NCBI GenBank assembly: GCA_937901435.1
Contig: CALGTJ010000624.1
Location: 1 to 9,773 of the forward strand
Length of the DNA stretch: 9,773 nucleotides
Direction of reading: 5' to 3'
Source of the DNA: an uncultured Rhodobacter sp.
Lineage (GTDB): Bacteria; Pseudomonadota; Alphaproteobacteria; Rhodobacterales; Rhodobacteraceae
Positions 1 through 6,918 of this stretch are shown here, one piece after another. The position numbers and the translations under genes are program-made. The notes under the pieces are model-generated. The model saw only the letters and a program-made list of their open reading frames with translations. It did no database searches and was not told the DNA's origin. Every line of letters begins with the position of its first letter. Within the stretch, counting starts at the first letter, position 1.

Positions 1-605
1 TAGGGCCGTCGTCGAGCGGCCATTTCCGTATGCTGCACCCCAAGGTCAGTGCCAAAGTTCAACGGCCTCAGATGGTTGCGCGCCCGTACCCAAGACGCGG
101 CGCGCGCCATGATCTGCGGGCGGGCAAAGCGCATTTCCCCGGCGCTGAGCCTGCCGAAATGCGCCATGACCTCTTGCGCGGCATGACGGGTAAGTGCGCC
201 CCACTCGGCTTGCCAGTCGCCCAGCGACCAAGGCGCACCGGCAGTCCAGCGACCGGATTTGGGCAGATAGACCTGCGCCTCGACAGGCCCCTGATCGGTC
301 TCGACCGTCACGCTGGCGCGGTCATAGTCAAACCCGCCTTCGTAGAAATCCAGCCGCTGTTGATCGCCGTCGTCAAGCCCGGAGACCAGCAGCCCCTCGG
401 CCATGCCACCCGGAGCCGCCGACATCATCGGAAACGGCTGATCCCTGACCCAAGTCACCACGTGATCGGGCAAACGCGCAGGGGTCATATGCAGGTCATT
501 ATCCGGCGCACTCAACAACCCATCCACAGGCGCAGAGTCACGTCCAAGAACGATCTGCAACAAAGGCACATCGCAAAGCGTTCCAAAGAAGAACAGATTG
601 GTCAT
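1..605 (-). CDS. trgB: TrgB-like GGCT-Nudix protein, N-terminal part (cut by window edge)
   Basis: An open frame starts at the ATG at 605-603 and runs off the left edge after 201 complete codons, so the 3' end is missing. The N-terminus reads MTNLFFFGTLCDVPLLQIVL. FFFGTL matches the YGTL substrate loop of gamma-glutamylcyclotransferase (AIG2-like) folds. LDFYEGGFDYDR around residues 85-96 matches their acidic motif, with Glu89 the likely catalytic-type residue. After about residue 140 the sequence becomes a linker (MARAASWVRARN). In Rhodobacteraceae TrgB proteins this linker leads into a Nudix hydrolase domain, which would lie outside the window. trgB was described with trgA as a tellurite-resistance locus in Rhodobacter sphaeroides; its biochemical substrate is not known to me. 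It starts 6 bases after the trgA stop, so it is almost certainly cotranscribed. The GGCT-like domain is clear; the TrgB name rests on the domain plus the trgA neighbour. Confidence 0.82.
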   Translation of the reverse strand, partial: MTNLFFFGTLCDVPLLQIVLGRDSAPVDGLLSAPDNDLHMTPARLPDHVVTWVRDQPFPMMSAAPGGMAEGLLVSGLDDGDQQRLDFYEGGFDYDRASVTVETDQGPVEAQVYLPKSGRWTAGAPWSLGDWQAEWGALTRHAAQEVMAHFGRLSAGEMRFARPQIMARAASWVRARNHLRPLNFGTDLGVQHTEMAARRRP

Positions 606-611
606 TCCGCG

Positions 612-1052
612 TCAGGACCAGCGGCGAGAGGTCGCCTCGACCACCAGCCCGATCAGCATCCCCCCGACGACAAGCACAAGGATCACATCGGCGTAGGCCA
701 CGTGTTTTGTGTTATTGATCGCAATCTCGACCATGCTTTGCAGGGCCTCGAACGGGTCATCATAAGACTTGCGCAGCGAGCGTTTGATCATCTCGTAGCC
801 CGCGAAATAGCCCATTGCGACAATGAACATCGCCACCATCGCAGATAACCCCAAACCCACGGCAGAACTCATACCACCGCCAACGCGCGGGCCCAGAAAC
901 TTCCACCCGACCCACAGCCCGAACACGGCGGTGATCTGCCGGATCAGACCCGGCGGCGTTTCCGGCGGCAGATGCAGCGCCACCCGATCCGCCGCGAGAT
1001 AGCCCAGCGCGGCGAGCAGGATGGCAGCAACAAGTTTAGAGGCTGTCGGCAT
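612..1052 (-). CDS. trgA: TrgA family tellurite-resistance membrane protein
   Basis: A 146-residue hydrophobic protein beginning MPTASKLVAAILLAALGYLA. Four membrane segments can be read at about residues 6-26, 36-54, 62-85 and 118-138, so it should sit in the inner membrane. A short charged loop with KRSLRKSYDDPFEAL lies between the third and fourth segments. The N-terminus, length and position before a GGCT-Nudix gene match TrgA of Rhodobacteraceae, first found through high-level tellurite resistance in R. sphaeroides. The molecular mechanism is unknown. The start codon lies 3 bases after the cfa stop (TAA CCC ATG). No good Shine-Dalgarno sequence is visible, which suggests translational coupling to cfa. 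No other membrane protein family fits as well; the family call is firm, the role in tellurite resistance is by homology. Confidence 0.85.
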   Translation of the reverse strand: MPTASKLVAAILLAALGYLAADRVALHLPPETPPGLIRQITAVFGLWVGWKFLGPRVGGGMSSAVGLGLSAMVAMFIVAMGYFAGYEMIKRSLRKSYDDPFEALQSMVEIAINNTKHVAYADVILVLVVGGMLIGLVVEATSRRWS

Positions 1053-1055
1053 GGG

Positions 1056-2267
1056 TTACACGGGCTTTGTCACTGTGATCTGGGTTACGTCACAGTTTCC
1101 GCTTTGAAACGTCGCAGCACAAGACGTTAGATAAAAATTCCACATCTTTCGGAACCGATCATCAAAGCCAAGTGCGGCCACCTCGTCCCAGCGATCATTG
1201 AAGGTGACGTGCCAGCGGCGCAGTGTCTGGCTGTAGCTTTCGCCAAATTCTACCGATTGCGCCATCTTCAAACCGGCCTTTTCGACCTCTGCCAAAAGCG
1301 CACCACGTGACGGCAACATGCCCCCCGGAAAGATGTATTTCTGGATGAAATCAACGCCCCTGCGGTACACATCCCAGCGTTTGTCCTGCACCGTGATGAT
1401 CTGAAGCGTGGCCTTTGCGCCGGGGTTCAGGCGCTCGCGCACCGTCTCGAAATAAACGGGCCAGTATTTTTCGCCCACCGCCTCGAACATCTCGATGCTG
1501 GCGATCCCGTCGTAAAGACCGGTTTCGTCGCGATAATCCTGCAGCTTGATCTCGACCTGATCCTGCAGGCCAAGCCGTTCCATCCGGGCCACCGCATAGT
1601 CGTATTGCTCGCGGCTGATGGTCAGGCCCGTCACCCGCAGCCCGCGCTCTTTGGCGGCATATTCGGCAAACCCGCCCCAGCCACAGCCGATTTCCAGCAC
1701 GTGATCGCCCGGCACAACGCCCATTTCATCGACCATGCTGGCATATTTGGCGATCTGCGCCTTCTCAAGGCTTTCCTGCCCGCTTTCGAATTTGGCAGAG
1801 CTATAGGTCATCGTCTCGTCCAGCCACAGACCATAAAATTCATTGCCCAGATCATAGTGGTGTTCGATGTTCTTGCGCGCCTGCCGTTTCGAATTAGAGC
1901 GCATCCAGAAACGGAACTTTTCAAAGTTTCGCAGCAAGGTCATGCCGGGAAAGCCGTCATACATCTCTTCGTTGTCGGCGTGGACCAGATCCATAAAGGC
2001 CTGAAGATCGGGCGTTGACCACCAGCCCTCCAGATAGGCCTCGCAAAAGCCCAGATCCCCCTCGCGCACGAGGCGGGCAAAGATATCCGGGTTGTGGATA
2101 TGCAGTTCGGCCACGGGGCCGGGGGCCTGGCCATCGGCGCGAAAGCCCCGCCCATCGGGCAGGATGAAATCCAACCGCCCGTTTTGCATCCGCGCGCTCA
2201 TGTCAAACACGGTCGCAAAATAACGAGGCAGGTTGGCCTGCCCCTTGGTGCTCGTCAAAAAGTTCAT
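1056..2267 (-). CDS. cfa: Cyclopropane-fatty-acyl-phospholipid synthase
   Basis: A SAM-dependent enzyme that adds a methylene bridge across the double bond of unsaturated acyl chains in membrane phospholipids. From the preferred start the protein has 403 residues, close to the family length (E. coli Cfa 382). The N-terminal lipid-binding part spans about residues 1-125. HHYDLGNEFYGLWLD (136-150) and MTYSSAKF (153-160) are the family landmarks ahead of the methyltransferase domain. LEIGCGWGG (191-199) is the SAM-binding motif I, and EMFEAVGEKYW (259-269) follows. YIFPGGMLPS (311-320) and the C-terminal YLTSCAATFQSGN are also typical. Where E. coli Cfa has the bicarbonate-site Cys139, this protein has Ser157. 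I chose ATG 2267-2265 because it has a better-placed ribosome site than ATG 2279-2277, which would add four residues. Gene order phrB-cfa-trgA-trgB suggests a membrane and light-stress unit. The furan-fatty-acid methyltransferases of R. sphaeroides are related, so a side role there is possible. Confidence 0.93.
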   Translation of the reverse strand: MNFLTSTKGQANLPRYFATVFDMSARMQNGRLDFILPDGRGFRADGQAPGPVAELHIHNPDIFARLVREGDLGFCEAYLEGWWSTPDLQAFMDLVHADNEEMYDGFPGMTLLRNFEKFRFWMRSNSKRQARKNIEHHYDLGNEFYGLWLDETMTYSSAKFESGQESLEKAQIAKYASMVDEMGVVPGDHVLEIGCGWGGFAEYAAKERGLRVTGLTISREQYDYAVARMERLGLQDQVEIKLQDYRDETGLYDGIASIEMFEAVGEKYWPVYFETVRERLNPGAKATLQIITVQDKRWDVYRRGVDFIQKYIFPGGMLPSRGALLAEVEKAGLKMAQSVEFGESYSQTLRRWHVTFNDRWDEVAALGFDDRFRKMWNFYLTSCAATFQSGNCDVTQITVTKPV

Positions 2268-2271
2268 AGAG

Positions 2272-2277
2272 TCCCTC
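2272..2277 (-). promoter_or_regulatory. Ribosome binding site deciding the cfa start
   Basis: On the minus strand GAGGGA lies 4 bases before ATG 2267-2265. The upstream in-frame ATG (2279-2277) has only GTCAGGG touching it with no spacer. This favours the downstream start, giving a protein beginning MNFLTSTKGQ. Confidence 0.55.
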
Positions 2278-2366
2278 ATCCCTGACCCGACAAACTATCG
2301 GATTTCACAGGCCCATCAAGCAGTTTACGCAGCCCGACCCGCTTTGGCCCAAAAATAGCGTGGGTC

Positions 2367-2394
2367 CTGATAACACTGCCAAAAAAACAGTCAA
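2367..2394 (-). promoter_or_regulatory. Possible housekeeping promoter ahead of cfa
   Basis: In the 192-base gap between phrB and cfa, minus-strand TTGACT (2394-2389, 5 of 6 to the -35 consensus) is followed after 16 bases by TATCAG (2372-2367, 4 of 6 to the -10 consensus). This would give a leader of roughly 90 bases before cfa. The surrounding sequence is more AT-rich than the genes. It is a weak match seen by eye only; cfa could equally be read from the phrB promoter. Confidence 0.3.
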
Positions 2395-2459
2395 GAACAG
2401 GCAGGCTTTCCCCAAAGCCGGGCTGGCGCGCGCAATCCTCGCGGAATTTGGCCATCCCT

Positions 2460-3881
2460 CTAGCTGTCCCGATTGCTGTAGGCGTCCAGCGCGCGCTTGC
2501 GCCCGTCCTCGGCTGTGACCACGGGCGCGGGGTATTCCATCGCGCAGGACAAGCCCCAAGCCTTTGGAATAGCGTCGTAATAGGCGAGTGCTGTTGCGGG
2601 CGGGCGGCCCTGACCCTCTGCGATCCACGCGCCGCGATAGGCGCGGTCGCGGTCAAATTTCTCGGCCTGCGTGACCGGATTGAAGACCCGAAAATAGGGT
2701 GCCGCGTCCGGGCCGCAGCCCGCGACCCATTGCCAGCCCATTGCGTTGCTGGCCGGATCCCAGTCGATCAGCGTATCGGCGAACCAGTTCATCCCGATGC
2801 GCCAATGGCTTAGCAGGTGTTTTGTCAGATACGAGCCCACAATCATGCGCGCCCGGTTGTGCATGGTGCCTGTGACGTAAAGCTCTCGCATCGCCGCATC
2901 GACAAACTCGATCCCCGTCCGCCCCTGCTTCCACGCGATCACCTGTGGCGTGGTTTCATCCGCGTTCCACGGGAATTTATCCCATTCGGGCCGCCAGCTG
3001 GATGTGGTGATATGGGGCGAGTGATGCAGCAGATGATAGGCGAACTCGCGCCAGACCAATTCTTTCAGAAACACCGCGGCGCCAGTCTTGCCCTCTTGCA
3101 ACGCGCGATATCCGGCATGCCAGCAAGCCACCGGTGAAATCTCTCCGTAGGTCAGGTTTTCGGACAGGCCAGAGGTGCCCTTGATGCCGGGAATATCGCG
3201 CGCGTCCGCGTAATCCGCGACCCGGTCCGCGATAAAGGCGTCCAATCGGTCGCGCGCCGCCGCCTCGCCGACGCAGACATGGAGCGCCACCACCCCGGCC
3301 CCGCGCCGCATGGCATCCCCCAGCGCCCAATCGTCCAGATTATCGCTGGCAGGCCATTTGTCGGGCGCGCGCAGCTTGAACACGGGATCCAGCGCCTCGG
3401 CGACGCCACGATCCTTCACCGATTTCCAGAACGGCGTGTAGACCTTGTAAAACTGGCCCTGTTTCGTCTCGACCGTCCAGGGTTCGAACATCAGATGCCC
3501 GGCAAAGCTTTTGGCCTCTACCCCCTGCTTTTTCAGGGTGGATTTGACGTTTGTGTCGCGGGTCTGGCTGTCTGGATCATAGGCGCGCTGCCAATAGACC
3601 GCCCCTGCCCCAGTTTCTGAAACAAGAGTTTGCAAGACCTCCAGCGCGTCTCCGCGCCGCAGGATCAACCGGCTGTTGATCGCCTCTAAAGCCTGCCCAA
3701 AAGCCGCAATTCCGAGGCCAAAACGCCATTTCGGCGCCGCGCCGATGTCTTCTAGCGACGCGTCGCAAATGAACACCGGAATCACCGGACGGCCTGTCTT
3801 TGCGGCGGCACTTAGTGCTGCGTGGTCCGACAGGCGCAGGTCACGGCGGATCCAGACGAGGATCGGGGAAGTCTCTGTCAC
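2460..3881 (-). CDS. phrB: Deoxyribodipyrimidine photolyase (class I type)
   Basis: A flavoprotein that uses blue/near-UV light to split cyclobutane pyrimidine dimers in DNA. Its 473 residues match E. coli PhrB (472). The N-terminal antenna domain (about 1-135) opens with ILVWIRRDLRLSDHAAL. The FAD domain (about 200-470) includes KELVWREFAYHLLHHSP, MHNRARM and SNAMGWQWVAGCGPDAAPYF. Positions equivalent to E. coli residues are present: the dimer-contacting Trp277 (same number) and Met346 (for Met345), flavin-side Asn379 (for Asn378), and the electron-transfer triad Trp305, Trp360, Trp383 (for 306, 359, 382). An intact triad and Asn argue for an active photolyase rather than a signalling cryptochrome. 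The antenna pigment cannot be told from sequence. The start is GTG at 3881, with AAAAGG 9 bases upstream; no nearer ATG fits the conserved N-terminus. The preceding gene ends 21 bases upstream. Rhodobacter literature calls this gene phrA. Confidence 0.95.
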   Translation of the reverse strand: MTETSPILVWIRRDLRLSDHAALSAAAKTGRPVIPVFICDASLEDIGAAPKWRFGLGIAAFGQALEAINSRLILRRGDALEVLQTLVSETGAGAVYWQRAYDPDSQTRDTNVKSTLKKQGVEAKSFAGHLMFEPWTVETKQGQFYKVYTPFWKSVKDRGVAEALDPVFKLRAPDKWPASDNLDDWALGDAMRRGAGVVALHVCVGEAAARDRLDAFIADRVADYADARDIPGIKGTSGLSENLTYGEISPVACWHAGYRALQEGKTGAAVFLKELVWREFAYHLLHHSPHITTSSWRPEWDKFPWNADETTPQVIAWKQGRTGIEFVDAAMRELYVTGTMHNRARMIVGSYLTKHLLSHWRIGMNWFADTLIDWDPASNAMGWQWVAGCGPDAAPYFRVFNPVTQAEKFDRDRAYRGAWIAEGQGRPPATALAYYDAIPKAWGLSCAMEYPAPVVTAEDGRKRALDAYSNRDS

Positions 3882-3901
3882 GCGGCTTGGCCTTTTGGTT
3901 G

Positions 3902-3931
3902 CTTACAGCACGTGATCTAGCGCGCGGATCA
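3902..3931 (-). promoter_or_regulatory. Candidate RpoE (ECF11-type, singlet-oxygen) promoter for phrB
   Basis: On the minus strand TGATCC (3931-3926) is followed by exactly 18 bases and then TGTAAG (3907-3902). As I recall it, the RpoE-ChrR sigma factor of R. sphaeroides (ECF11) uses a TGATCC -35 element and a -10 element containing GTAA, and phrA is one of its targets. The site overlaps the last codons and the stop of the aminotransferase gene. Transcription would begin near 3895, about 14 bases before the phrB GTG, leaving the AAAAGG ribosome site at the very 5' end of the message. The TGATCC also encodes Leu-Ile-Arg, so chance cannot be excluded. Confidence 0.4.
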
Positions 3932-5126
3932 GCCGGTCAATGTCATGGGCGCTGGTATAATGTACAAATGACATGCGCAGCACCTGACGTGCGGGATCGA
4001 CACCCACCCCGGCAAGCGGGCGGGCAGAATAAAAATCTCCGCCCCCCGCCATGATACCATGGGGGGCAAGATCAGCGGCGATGTCCTCTCCGCGGCGGTC
4101 GCAAGCGACGGCGACAGTGGCGGCGCGTCCCTTTGCGGTCTGCGGACCCAGCAGGCGCAGGCTGTTGCGGGTGGACAGATAGTCGAGCAGCGGTTGCAAC
4201 AGCGCGCTTTCATGGGCGTGTTGCAGATCATGTACCCGGACCGCCCGTTTGCGCGGATCGGGTTCAGGATCAAAATGGCGCGCATGCAGGCTGTCTATGT
4301 AATCCGCAATTCCCGCGCAGGCGGCAATCTGGGCGTGATCCGGCCCGGCAGGGGTATAGCGTTTGTACAGGCTGTCCCCGTTGAAGTGATGCCCCTGATT
4401 GGGCAACCGCTCGCCCAGCGCGCGGCGGATCACCATCAGGCCTTGGTGCGGCCCATAGGTTTTATAGGCGGAAAACAGATAGATATCCGCCCCCATCGCA
4501 CCCACATCGGGCAAGCCATGGGGCGCATAGCTGACACCATCGACACAGGCGACAGCCCCGGCGGCATGGACACGCGCGACGATGGCCTTGGCGTCGTTGA
4601 TCTCGCCTATGACGTTGGAACAATGGGGAAAACAGACCAGCGCGACGCTGTCATCCAACAAAGCCTCAAGCGATGCGATGTCAAGGTGCCCGGTCTCTGG
4701 ATCAATGCGCCACTCGCGCACCTCGATCCCCTCGTCCGCCAGACGCCGCCACGGCCCCGTATTGGCCTCATGGTCCTGATTGGTGACGATGATCGCCGCC
4801 CCTTTGGGCAGCATCTGGCGAAACGCCTGCGCCAACACATAGGTGTTTTGTGTGGTCGAGGGGCCAAAGCTAAGCTCGTCCGTCTCGACCCCCAGCATCG
4901 CGGCCAGCCGTAAACGCGCCTCATCCATTTCCTCGCCCCCCAGACGACTGGGGTCAAAGGCCCAGTAGGGCTGCACTTTGCGCTCTTGGTAGAACCGTGA
5001 GAGGCGATCAATCACCGGCTTGCAGGCAAACGAGCCGCCTGCGCTTTCGAAAAACGACTGATCCTGCATGGCGGGATCGGCGAAAACGGGGAATTGGGCC
5101 CGCACGAAATCGAGGTCAAGTTTCAT
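3903..5126 (-). CDS. Class V aminotransferase, cysteine-desulfurase-like (VC1184-type) without the desulfurase Cys
   Basis: A PLP-dependent enzyme of the SufS/Csd fold, 407 residues from the chosen ATG. DHEANTGPW (118-126) matches the SufS EHHANxxPW segment. SNVIGEIN (170-177) is the central family motif. CVDGVSYAPHGLPDV carries Asp196, which should hold the PLP ring nitrogen. SAYKTYGPH carries Lys222, the expected Schiff-base lysine. The C-terminal active-site loop reads GGGDFYSARPL (no Cys). True desulfurases have a cysteine there, so sulfur transfer from cysteine is doubtful and the substrate is unknown. This loop type resembles the 'cysteine desulfurase-like, VC1184' group. An open frame extends upstream to 5276, but that part crosses a terminator hairpin and does not resemble the family, so I start at 5126; ATG 5135 would add three residues. 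No strong ribosome site is visible, only GGGG close by. phrB follows after 21 bases. Confidence 0.82.
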   Translation of the reverse strand: MKLDLDFVRAQFPVFADPAMQDQSFFESAGGSFACKPVIDRLSRFYQERKVQPYWAFDPSRLGGEEMDEARLRLAAMLGVETDELSFGPSTTQNTYVLAQAFRQMLPKGAAIIVTNQDHEANTGPWRRLADEGIEVREWRIDPETGHLDIASLEALLDDSVALVCFPHCSNVIGEINDAKAIVARVHAAGAVACVDGVSYAPHGLPDVGAMGADIYLFSAYKTYGPHQGLMVIRRALGERLPNQGHHFNGDSLYKRYTPAGPDHAQIAACAGIADYIDSLHARHFDPEPDPRKRAVRVHDLQHAHESALLQPLLDYLSTRNSLRLLGPQTAKGRAATVAVACDRRGEDIAADLAPHGIMAGGGDFYSARPLAGVGVDPARQVLRMSFVHYTSAHDIDRLIRALDHVL

Positions 5127-5146
5127 GGTCCCCATGGATAAACGAA

Positions 5147-5174
5147 AGGCCCCGACGCACAAGCGCCGGGGCCT
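5147..5174 (-). terminator. Intrinsic terminator of the BCCT transporter gene
   Basis: An inverted repeat pairs AGGCCCCG with CGGGGCCT (8 bp), then one mismatch, then CGC with GCG around a 4-base loop. On the minus strand it lies 34 bases after the transporter stop and is followed by TTTCGTTTA. An A-tract precedes it, so on the plus strand it is followed by six T and could stop transcription from either side, although no plus-strand gene is visible. The aminotransferase start lies only 12-21 bases beyond. Confidence 0.85.
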
Positions 5175-5208
5175 CAATTTTTTATGTGACGTCCACCGCT
5201 GCGCGGAA

Positions 5209-6885
5209 TTATTCCGCAGGTGCCGCCTCTGGTGCGGCGTGTGTCGTTGCCAGCCCGTGCTTTTCACGCAGACCATCGCGCCAGATTGCCTTGATCAGCG
5301 AGAGCCCCATCAAAACCATCACCACACTGAACGGCAGCGCCCCGATCACCATCGCGGTCTGGATCGCGCCAAGGCCCCCGGCGATGATCAGACCGCCCAC
5401 AACAAAGGCAAGCGCCGCGCCCCAGAACAGGATATGCGGGCGCGCCTTGGGCCCTTCGTCGCCTGCGGCGTTGATTGTGTTGATGATCAGCACCGCGCTG
5501 TCGGCAGAAGTGACCAGATAGGTCAGCAGCAGGATCACCACGAGGATCGACATCAGCCAGGCCAATGTCGGGCTCAGGATCACCGCCAGCATTGCGAACA
5601 ACTGGTCCGCCTGCCCCGCACCCGTGATCGCACCACCTGCCTCGCCGGACAGCTCAAGGTCGATTGCGGTGCCACCCACCAGCGCGAACCAGACAAAGCA
5701 CATGATCGCCGGGACGATCATCGCGCCCAGCACGTATTCGCGGATCGTGCGCCCTTTCGAGATACGCGCAAGTAACACGCCGACAAAGGGCGCAAACGCG
5801 ATCCACCACGCCCAATAGAAGATGGTCCACCCCCCCTGCCATCCGGCCAGCGCGTCGCCTGTTTCGGTGCCGTCCGTGGACCAGACCGTCAGGATATTGC
5901 CAGGGATCGAAATCAGGTAATCCCAGATTCCGACAAACAAGGTGGTGAGGCCAAAGACTGTCGAGCCGAACACCAGAAAGAACGCCAGCACGAAAAAGCT
6001 GAGGCCCATGTTGATGTTGGACAGCCACTTGATGCCCTTGCCCACGCCAGAGAGCGCCGACAGGGTCGAGGCCCCCATGATCACGATCAAGGCCACAATG
6101 ATCGCCATGGTCGACGAGGATTTCGTACCATCCTCTGCCACATTGAACAGCCAGTCGCCTATACCGATACGCGACAGGCCAGAGATGAATTGCTCGACGC
6201 CGAAACCCAACGTTTGCGCAACACCCAGAACGGTGGCCACAACCGCGACAACGTCAACCACATGGCCGACCGGACCCGACAGCGACTTGCCAAAAATCGG
6301 GGTCAGCGCAGAGCGGATGGTGAGCGGCAGGTTGCGCCGATACGAGAAATAGCCCAGCGCCAGACCAACGATGGCATAAGCGGCCCATGTGGCAAGCCCC
6401 CAGTGCGTGAAGGACCAGATATAGGCCTCTCGTACATTTCCGGCGGTGCTGCCCTCTGTCAGCCCCATGATGGTGCTGGGGTTCTTGGCAAAGTGATACA
6501 TCGGTTCAGCCGTGGCAAAGGTCAGCATCCCGATCCCGATCCCGGCCCCGAACATCATGGAGAACCATGAGAAATTGGAAAACTCCGGCTTATCCTCTGG
6601 CATCCCAAGTTTCAGCCGCCCCGCCGCGGGCCAAAGCGCCAGTACAAAGCACAAGGCCACAAAGAAGGCCGTGACATAGACATACCAATAGCCGAAGGCC
6701 GCAAGGATAAAGCCGTTCAAAGCGCTCAGCACGCTGGCCGCCTGATCGGGAAAGGCGATGGCCCACAGGATCAGCGCCCCGACAAGAATTTTGGCGGTGA
6801 TCGTGACGTCTTTTGTGAAGCCTCGGTAAAATCCAGCATCCGACGTGCGGATCGGTAGATCTGTGACTGGTGGTTTTATCGGCAT
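5209..6885 (-). CDS. BCCT family transporter (betaine/choline/carnitine or DMSP uptake)
   Basis: An inner-membrane secondary transporter for onium solutes, 558 residues with about twelve membrane segments and a short polar tail. The glycine-rich segment GAGIGIGM (113-120) and the family signature GWTIFYWAWW (352-361) are present. Aligning by eye with C. glutamicum BetP, the aromatic box is conserved: Trp162, Trp167 and Tyr170 in HWGLATWAAY (BetP 189, 194, 197) and Trp361 (BetP 374). Thr459-Ser460 in YLVTSADS match the Na2-site pair of BetP, pointing to sodium coupling rather than CaiT-like exchange. Phe364 replaces BetP Trp377. The C-terminal tail (about 533-558) lacks the long charged helix of osmosensing BetP. 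GGGAGGA ends 5 bases before the ATG, a strong ribosome site. It lies after the dmdA-acuI terminator, so it is a separate transcript. Family certain; DMSP as substrate is inferred from neighbours, and betaine or choline remain possible. Confidence 0.92.
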   Translation of the reverse strand: MPIKPPVTDLPIRTSDAGFYRGFTKDVTITAKILVGALILWAIAFPDQAASVLSALNGFILAAFGYWYVYVTAFFVALCFVLALWPAAGRLKLGMPEDKPEFSNFSWFSMMFGAGIGIGMLTFATAEPMYHFAKNPSTIMGLTEGSTAGNVREAYIWSFTHWGLATWAAYAIVGLALGYFSYRRNLPLTIRSALTPIFGKSLSGPVGHVVDVVAVVATVLGVAQTLGFGVEQFISGLSRIGIGDWLFNVAEDGTKSSSTMAIIVALIVIMGASTLSALSGVGKGIKWLSNINMGLSFFVLAFFLVFGSTVFGLTTLFVGIWDYLISIPGNILTVWSTDGTETGDALAGWQGGWTIFYWAWWIAFAPFVGVLLARISKGRTIREYVLGAMIVPAIMCFVWFALVGGTAIDLELSGEAGGAITGAGQADQLFAMLAVILSPTLAWLMSILVVILLLTYLVTSADSAVLIINTINAAGDEGPKARPHILFWGAALAFVVGGLIIAGGLGAIQTAMVIGALPFSVVMVLMGLSLIKAIWRDGLREKHGLATTHAAPEAAPAE

Positions 6886-6902
6886 GATACTCCTCCCTGT
6901 GC

Positions 6903-6918
6903 CAATGCCTGTGCATTG
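6903..6918. repeat. Perfect inverted repeat just upstream of the BCCT gene ribosome site
   Basis: CAATGC and GCATTG are separated by 4 bases, a perfect 6-bp-arm palindrome ending 5 bases before the GGGAGGA ribosome site of the transporter gene. It could be a repressor operator or a small mRNA hairpin that affects translation. The arms are short enough that chance is possible. Confidence 0.4.

Noticed and set aside
30..848. Long plus-strand open frame (272 codons) opposite trgB and trgA
   Set aside because: It lies antisense to two recognisable genes, is rich in Arg/His/Pro as expected for a shadow frame in GC-rich DNA, and shows no domain.
2404..2419. Hairpin GGCTTT-4-AAAGCC after phrB as a terminator
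   Set aside because: The stem has only six pairs and no T-tract follows directly on the minus strand; the run of seven T comes about 20 bases later.
2276..2455. A 59-codon minus-strand frame (MAKFREDCARQPGFGESLPV...) filling the phrB-cfa gap, with a stop overlapping the upstream cfa ATG
   Set aside because: It has no usable ribosome site (AGAGGG touches the ATG), its third-position GC looks clearly lower than in the neighbours, it resembles no family I know, and it contains the possible cfa promoter. The ATGA overlap is notable but not enough.
4059..4913. Plus-strand frame of 284 codons opposite the aminotransferase gene
   Set aside because: Antisense to a gene with clear catalytic motifs; no recognisable protein features.
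5127..5276. N-terminal extension of the aminotransferase frame to 5276
   Set aside because: It would translate through the terminator hairpin and overlap the transporter's 3' end, and does not resemble the family N-terminus, which fits MKLDLDFVRAQFPVF at 5126.
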